A DNA stretch of 64,000 nucleotides from Nipponacmea schrenckii (taxonomy: Eukaryota; Mollusca; Gastropoda; Lottiidae): the NCBI GenBank assembly GCA_030562195.1, contig CM060203.1:2990208-3054207 (forward strand). The letters are read 5' to 3'. Both the position numbers and the translations under genes were made by a program. Under the pieces are notes generated by a model. The model was not told where the DNA came from. It searched no databases and saw nothing but the letters and a program-made list of their open reading frames with translations. Numbering within the stretch: the first letter of the stretch is position 1; every line of letters starts with the position of its first letter. Of this stretch, positions 58,041 to 64,000 are shown one piece after another.

Positions 58041-58862
58041 TCTTTATGTGTAACTGGAACACTGATAGCATCTGAGGTTTTTGCAATTCAACACAAACTA
58101 ACCGTATATTGCAAAAGCTGCGACTATAAATATTGTAATTGCAAGAACCACATTTCTCAAGTTGACAACCTGGGAAATCCCCTTTTAAGTGCTCTCAGTA
58201 AATATCCCTGTAACAGATAAAGATCGCAGGTCATTGTGTGGATTACCAATGACAACAATTAGAATTTATACTTTACAAAAAAAAACTTTACTTGTAGTAT
58301 CAGTCTTCATAAACATTCTTACAGAAGTCATAACCCTAAAAACTGTGTCGAGCGGGATGTTAAAAGGGCAGACTATTGTGCGGTTGTTTATCAATGTCAA
58401 TTTTAGACAGGGCTAGAAGACGGTTTAAGAAGTCAAATGGAAGGTATATAAACTATGTTATTTTTAATCATTCATTTTACATTATTTCCACCTGGCTTAC
58501 TTCTCTTAATTAAAGGTAGGACTTATTACTTATTTATTTTTAAAATGATTCCGTACAATACAATTTGTGTTAATTAACGCGTATTTTTTGCTCTGTGGTA
58601 ATGGTTATCAAGACAACCTTTGAAATATTTACAGAGTAGTATATCATCGCCATGGTCATACTCTTTGGTTAATATTTCCGGAATGATTACTGTTGAAGAC
58701 CTTCCCCAGACGTGGATCATCGTTAAGACATTCCTTGCCAAGCTCGAATTCCATATCTCTTTTGTATCTGTGTTGTGGAGTTGGGTCATTTCAGTTACAG
58801 GTTCCCAATGTTTTCCCTTTCGATTATTGAGATATACCACTTAAACTTGGTGGTTGGCTGCC

Positions 58863-58935
58863 GCGGGGCGAGGATTGGGTATGGCCATTAGACACCACGC
58901 ACAAACAATGTGACATTATCGTTTATCCTCGCCGC
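58863..58935. other. GC-rich inverted repeat
   Basis: GCGGGGCGAGGAT (58863-58875) and ATCCTCGCCGC (58925-58935) can pair with a small bulge across a 49-nt loop. It does not fold as a tRNA. Confidence 0.6.
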
Positions 58936-59174
58936 CAGCTCTGATAATAAGCAAGCGTTTAAATCGACTACTAACTCAATGGTTGAAGGCAGTACATCTT
59001 ATCATAATGATGTCAAGGTTTGATAAACAGAATCCTGAAATAAAACATGGAATAATTGCATGAGTCGATTGAAATAAGTCATTTACTAGCAATCATAACA
59101 TCTTAAATCCTGCGAAGTTCAGTTCAAATATTTTGATTGAATCACTGACTAAAAAGACAAATTGACATTAATGT

Positions 59175-59351
59175 AGTGCTTCTCAATCGGGGACCATATG
59201 GACCCCCAGGGGGAATTGAAAAGTCTCGGGGGTATTTGAAAGGAAGGTGGAATTTGAGCTCTGTTTGAAAGCTTGTATTTTATAACACAGTTCGCCAAAG
59301 GGGGGTGTGTTTGGGGTTGTGGTGGAATCTGATAAAAGGTTGAGAAGCACT
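59175..59351. mobile_element. hAT-like MITE, 177 bp
   Basis: Perfect 12-bp terminal inverted repeats: AGTGCTTCTCAA (59175-59186) and TTGAGAAGCACT (59340-59351). A clean 8-bp duplication is not obvious. Confidence 0.8.
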
Positions 59352-59634
59352 GCATTGAAAAGAGTAGACTAATGTCGCTAACCTTGCTCATTAAATGTTG
59401 TTGCAACCTAAAAATGATAAAATAAGCTGAAATTAATTTTTAATTTCTTTTTCAAAAAGATTTCTACGGATCCTGACTGGCGTACGTGTATTAGAGCAAA
59501 GGGCCCGGTGCAACACCATATGTCTATTGTTTTAATTGTATTATTCGGTATTTTGAAATTGTTTGACTGTGGTTTGATTATGATAGGAATATTCTGTGAA
59601 AGAAAGTAAGTTTAATTTATTGATTGTGTTTCAG

Positions 59635-59692
59635 ATGGCGTATAAGGAAATTTGTGTATTTTCGGTGGTTTTCGGATTAGTGACGTCACAAG
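59635..59692 (+). CDS. Heptad protein exon 1: signal peptide
   Basis: ATG directly follows TGTGTTTCAG, so a 5' UTR intron may end at 59634. 19 codons plus one base. The donor is CAAG|GTATAA. Confidence 0.8.
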
Positions 59693-61227
59693 GTATAATT
59701 TGAAAATTCAGTTTAAATCACATACTAGCAGCAAGTTATCATGTTATTAAAGGACAAGAAACAGTTGTATATTACGATAACTACAAAGTTTCACCAATGA
59801 TCCTTTCTACCAGCTGATGCCTTTCCAAATTTGGATGATTATCCGTACCCATTTACAGCTGGGTCAAATGAAACTTCAAGAGATGGTAACTTAATCAAGG
59901 TCATCACTGACTAAAGACAAGAACCTACGATCACTATTTATTTTACAAGCAGATAACCAACGATTTACCCGACTAAGTATCCCCACGTTGACCATGACCC
60001 GTAAATTCAGAAAAATTTTCGAAATATAAATAGTGCTGTCAATAGATGTTGTAGATTTATCAATTTTATTTTTATGTGCATATTTTATTTTCAGGAACTA
60101 TAACGACAGAAAATGGCGGCATCCCAAATTTTGATTTAACGCAATTGGGTCTGACAGGAACCAACTCTAATACTAGCCCTCTTGATCAACCAGTTACAGA
60201 CTCTTCTGGAAATGTTATATTGGCAAATCTGGGTCCACAGTCAACCGGGATTACGGGTGGCATGATTAACACTGACCCAGGATCTACCAGAGGTGATCCA
60301 TCTGGAATTATGAATCCACAATATTCGAATCCAATAATGACAGGGGACACTGGAATATCGATGACAAACGCAGGATTAAACCAGGATCTGTCTGGAAATA
60401 TTGCTCAACCAACTAATACGATGGTAAATACTGCAAACACTGGACTACCAACAATGAACACCGGAGTGCCGGTAATGAACACTGGAATACCAACATCGAA
60501 CACTGGATTCCCAACAGTAAACACAGGATCCCCAACAATTAACACGGGAGTGCCTACTATGAACACTGGAGTGCCTACTATGAACACTGGGGTGCCAACA
60601 ATGAACACTGGAATTCAAAGTATGAACACAGGAGTGCCTACTATGAACACTGGAGTGCCAACTATGAACACTGGAATCCAAAATATGAACACAGGAGTGC
60701 CTACTATGAACACTGGAGTGCCAACTATGAACACTGGAGTGCCAACTATAAACACTGGAGTGCCTACTATGAACACCGGAGTGCCAACTATGAACACAGG
60801 TGTGCCTACTATGAACACTGGATTCCCAACTATGAACACTGGTGTCCCTAACCCAGGATTTCAACCAATTACTACCGGAAATACCGGATCGACTGTTCCA
60901 TCACAACCACTGGGTACAAACCAGCCTACTACGCCCATAGTCTATACATCACCTGGATCCCCACGTGCTTCTGGACTCGGACTGCAAGATCAGATAGCAA
61001 TCGCCCGATTAAGAGGCTTGGGAGGGTCTGGTCGTGTCGGTTATGGTAACAACTTTATGGGTGGAGCAGGATTGTTGGGCATGAGTTTAATGGGTGACAG
61101 CTTTTTTGAAATGATGCCCTTTATGGCAGCTTTTGGTGGTATGGGTCGCGGGATGGGGGGCATGGGAGGCCTTGGGGGAATGGGAGGGCTAGGTAACATG
61201 ATGATGTGGGGTGCGTTTATGAACTAA
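59635..61227 (+). CDS. Secreted heptad-repeat, Gly/Met-rich protein, 2 coding exons, 396 aa (gene span)
   Basis: Exons 59635-59692 and 60095-61227 join in phase 1 with GT/AG ends. The first 19 residues ([19 protein letters not shown]) form a signal peptide. Residues 20-133 are Asn/Thr/Gly/Ser-rich. Residues 134-270 are 20 heptads in exact register with consensus N-T-G-V-P-T-M. Residues 271-330 are Pro/Thr/Gly-rich, and 330-396 are Gly/Met/Phe-rich, ending GAFMN. No cysteine is seen after the signal peptide. Repeat units differ at synonymous positions (CCA ACA, CCT ACT, CCA ACT for Pro-Thr) while the protein repeat is kept, which argues for real coding. Thr next to Pro suits mucin-type O-glycosylation. 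Shell-matrix, mucus, adhesive or egg-coat protein are all possible; I do not recognise a named family. Confidence 0.85.
59775..59990 (-). mobile_element. SINE family B in intron 1 of the heptad-protein gene
   Basis: ATCCTTTCTACCAGCTGATG and GATTATCCGTACCCATTTAC identify the minus-strand element. It accounts for most of the 402-bp intron. Confidence 0.75.
60095..61227 (+). CDS. Heptad protein exon 2: repeat and Gly/Met-rich region
   Basis: Acceptor TTTATTTTCAG ends at 60094; stop TAA at 61225-61227. Completes the Gly codon started in exon 1 and carries all of the mature protein. Open antisense frames through the repeat are by-products of the 21-bp period. Confidence 0.88.
60436..60846 (+). 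repeat. 21-bp coding repeat, 20 heptads
   Basis: Twenty units with NTG every 7 residues and no register slip. Two units have GIQ-S/N-M in place of PTM, spaced three heptads apart, which suggests a 63-bp duplication step. Confidence 0.9.
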
Positions 61228-61312
61228 ATTTATACCTTTTAAAACTCCCTTTAGTCACCTGTAACACAACATTCGTCTTCTTTTAAAATACGAGTACATG
61301 TAGTCAACGAAG

Positions 61313-61318
61313 AATAAA
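61313..61318 (+). promoter_or_regulatory. Polyadenylation signal of the heptad-protein gene
   Basis: AATAAA in the context GAAGAATAAAAAGC, 86 bp after the stop codon, a typical position. Confidence 0.6.
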
Positions 61319-61739
61319 AAGCAAATCTTACCAATGGTACTAACCTACCTCATTTACCTTAATAACAGCAATCTGTTTTCATCAAATTGAATACGGATAT
61401 GTTGTTGAATTTGTGTTCTTACAAGTGTAGTGGATAGCTAACAATTGGTTTTATCATCAAGCTAAAATAGAGACAAATATATTTCCGTAACGATCTAGAA
61501 TAAAACATCATCACTATGTCAAGGTATTACGAACTTCGTCTTACAACTTGACTAGGTCACGGTCACGGGAATGGTTACGGAATGGAACGATTTGATTAGA
61601 TGAGATTGTACGCCAGAGAATTCATCCAATCACAGCTTTCGATAGACAAACTGTAAAATTATGACTTATTGTTAACGATTTTTTTTCGTCAGTTTAAAAT
61701 ACTATTAAATTGCTTCATTTACAAATTTCCATTAGCATT

Positions 61740-62480
61740 TCAGTCTAGGCATAAGACAAAATTGGCAATAGCTTGACTTTGTAAAGATGTATAAGTATGA
61801 AGTTCGTAGTAGCTTGACTTTGTAAAGATGTATAAGATGAAGTTCGTAGTAGCTTGACTTTGTAAAGATGTATAAGTATGAAGTTTGTAATAGCTTGACA
61901 TTGTGTAGATGTATAAGATGAAGTTTGTAATAACTTGACATTGTGAAGATGTATAAGATGGAATTGGCAATAGCTTGACATAATGAAGATGTATAAGATA
62001 ATGTTTTTGATAATGTGACATTGTGAAGGTATACATGTATGAGATGAAGTTTGTAATAGCTTGACATTGTGAAGATGTATAAGATGAAGTTTGTAATGGC
62101 TTGACATTGTGGAGATGTATAAGAACGAAGTTTGCAATAGCTTGACATTGTGAAGATGTATAAGATGAAGTTTGTAACAGCTTGACATTGTAAAGATTTA
62201 TAAGATGAAGTTTGTAATAACTTGACATTGTAAAGATGTATAAAATGAAGTTTGTAATAGCGTGATATTGTAAAGTTGTATAAGATGAAGTTTGTAATAG
62301 CTTGACATTGTGAAGATGTATAAGATGAAGTTTGTTATAGCGTGATATTGTAAAGATGTATAAGATGAAGTTTTTAATAGCTTGACATTGTGAAGATGTA
62401 TAAAATTAAGTTTGTTATAGCTTGATATTGTGAAGATGTATAAGATGAAGTTTGTTATAGCTTGATATTGTGAAGATGTA
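61740..62480. repeat. 40-bp minisatellite, about 18 units
   Basis: Unit AGCTTGACATTGTGAAGATG plus TATAAGATGAAGTTTGTAAT. A 40-bp period cycles through all three frames, which explains three overlapping minus-strand open frames; none is a gene. Confidence 0.93.
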
Positions 62481-62924
62481 AATAGAATAGAATAACGTAT
62501 AAGTCAGTGAATGAAGAAGTAAAAAAAAGAGTGTTCTTCATATGGCATAGTGACAGCAGGTATTTCTGTTTTACTGTTAACAAAGCTCGGTGATAAACTA
62601 ACAACCTCAGTCAATATTTAGATACTATGTATAAAGCAGATTACAATTGTACTTTCAGTTTGTGGCAACTTTAAAATAATGTTTCATTATATCCTTACTA
62701 GACATGTTTATCCATTTATTCTTCATTTCATCTGATGATGACACTTGTAAATTGTGTTGAAACATTATATATCTTGTTATTAAAGTGTGTTATATCCCAT
62801 GACCTATTAGTTATATTTCCATAAATTATTTGTTCGTGAATTGTTTCATTTACGATTTAACACCCCCAATGGATGAAATTGTGAAAGTATTTCTGAATTA
62901 TCAGGTGTACATTTTGATTAAAAT

Positions 62925-64000
62925 GATATTATAGTGCGATAAAACCAGGCAGCAAGATAAGTTCATTCAAGATATTATAGTACGATAAAACCAGGCATTA
63001 TGATAAGTTCATTCAAGATATTATAGTACGATAAAACCAGGCGTCAAGATAAGTTCATTCAAGATATTATAGTACGATAAAACCAGCCGTCAAGATAAGT
63101 TCATTCAAGATATTATAGTACGATAAAACCTGGCATCATGATAAGTACATTCAAGATATTATAATACGATAAAATCAGGCGTCAAGATAAGTTCATTCAA
63201 GATATTATAGTACGATAAAACCAGCCGTCAAGATAAGTTCATTCAAGATATTATAGTACGATAAAACCTGGCATCATGATAAGTACATTCAAGATATTAT
63301 AATACGATAAAACCTGGCATCATGATAAGTACATTCAAGATATTATAATACGATAAAACCTGGCATCATGATAAGTACATTCAAGATATTATAATACGAT
63401 AAAACCTGGCATCATGATAAGTACATTCAAGATATTATAATACGATAAAACCAGGCGTCAAGATAAGTACATTCAAGATATTATAATACGATAAAACCAG
63501 GCGTCAAGATAAGTACTTTCAAGATATTATAATACGATAAAACCTGGCGTCAAGATAAGTTCATTCAAGATATTATAATACGATAAAACCAGGCATCAAG
63601 ATAAGTACATTCAAGATATTATAATACGATAAAACCTGGCATCATGATGAGTTCATTCAAGATATTATAATACGATAAAACCAGGCATCAAGATAAGTAC
63701 ATTCAAGATATTATAATACGATAAAACCAGGCGTCAAGATAAGTTCATTCAAAATATTATAATACGATAAAACCTGGCATCATGATGAGTTCATTCAAGA
63801 TATTATAGTACGATAAAACCAGGCATCAAGATAAGTACATTCAAGATATTATAATACGATAAAACCAGGCGTCAAGATAAGTTCATTCAAGATATTATAA
63901 TACGATAAAACCAGGCATCAAGATAAGTTCATTCAAGATATTATAATACGATAAAACCTGGCATCATGATAAGTACATTCAAGATATTATAATACGATAA
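62925..64000. repeat. 46-bp satellite, about 23 units, running off the window
   Basis: Unit AAGATATTATAATACGATAA plus AACCAGGCGTCAAGATAAGTTCATTC. Two variants (CCAGGCGTCAAG and CCTGGCATCATG) alternate in blocks. The right boundary is beyond 64000. Confidence 0.95.

Larger units (their letters stand above)
57023..59634. other. Intergenic, upstream of the heptad-protein gene
   Basis: Contains SINE B (57835-58040), a family E fragment (58065-58155), a GC-rich hairpin (58863-58935) and a hAT-like MITE (59175-59351). Open frames at 58574-58844 on both strands have no recognisable domain. Confidence 0.6.

Noticed and set aside
58574..58844. Overlapping open frames of 74-88 codons on both strands
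   Set aside because: No domain, signal peptide or splice partner recognised, and the two strands are open over the same bases. Could be an old exon but cannot be supported.
60405..60864. Three minus-strand frames of Val/Phe/His-rich repeats
   Set aside because: Antisense reading of the 21-bp coding repeat on the plus strand.
61732..62228. Three overlapping minus-strand frames of about 140-160 codons
   Set aside because: The 40-bp period rotates through all frames, giving the same peptide text in each. No gene features.
62925..64000. CRISPR-like regular spacing
   Set aside because: Units are contiguous with no unique spacers, in a eukaryotic context; this is a satellite.

Overview
The window is nuclear DNA from an animal, most probably a mollusc or another lophotrochozoan. 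It is AT-rich and dominated by introns. It carries GT/AG-spliced genes, tRNA-derived SINEs with target-site duplications, foldback and hAT-type MITEs, and an unusual number of tandem minisatellites. No bacterial operon, CRISPR array or rRNA gene is visible. The phylum is an inference from gene style and repeat type; no marker gene fixes the species.

Four protein-coding genes can be supported. (1) Plus strand, 8782-29222: an 11-exon gene for a 622-residue Golgi polypeptide N-acetylgalactosaminyltransferase (GT27 catalytic domain plus ricin-type lectin domain). All splice sites and phases join without a break. (2) Minus strand, 49915 down to 36619: a 7-exon gene for a 249-residue single-pass membrane protein with a CC...CC ectodomain, a W-N-M-W-Y-F-W membrane entry and three PY motifs, resembling WBP1/VOPP1 adaptors. 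It includes a 25-nt microexon. (3) Plus strand, 53121-54218, probably with an 11-nt coding first exon at 50648-50658: an intracellular trypsin-fold protease with His, Asp and Ser visible. Its proposed start lies about 730 bp from the start of gene 2, in a head-to-head arrangement. (4) Plus strand, 59635-61227: a two-exon gene for a 396-residue secreted protein with 20 uninterrupted heptads of the P-T-M-N-T-G-V type and a Gly/Met-rich C-terminus.

Layout: 1-8.3 kb is intergenic, with 51-bp, 54-bp and 33-bp minisatellites and one SINE. 8.3-29.2 kb is the GALNT gene, whose introns hold SINEs, MITEs and a 33-bp array. 29.2-36.6 kb is intergenic between convergent genes and holds a 58-bp array. 36.6-49.9 kb is the membrane-adaptor gene, with 51-, 38-, 45-, 34- and 30-bp arrays, a LINE 3' end and a SINE in its introns. 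50-54.2 kb is the protease gene. 55-57 kb is a 2-kb satellite of 23/46-bp units carrying many ACGTCAC motifs. 59.6-61.3 kb is the repeat-protein gene. 61.7-62.5 kb (40-bp units) and 62.9 kb to the window end (46-bp units) are further arrays.

The genes do not form an obvious pathway. The GALNT and the Thr/Pro-rich secreted repeat protein could be linked as enzyme and substrate, but only in the general sense that GALNTs glycosylate such sequences. The most interesting material is the exact-register heptad protein, the protease with its tiny first exon, the four-cysteine adaptor with a microexon, and a satellite that appears to have grown out of a MITE end.
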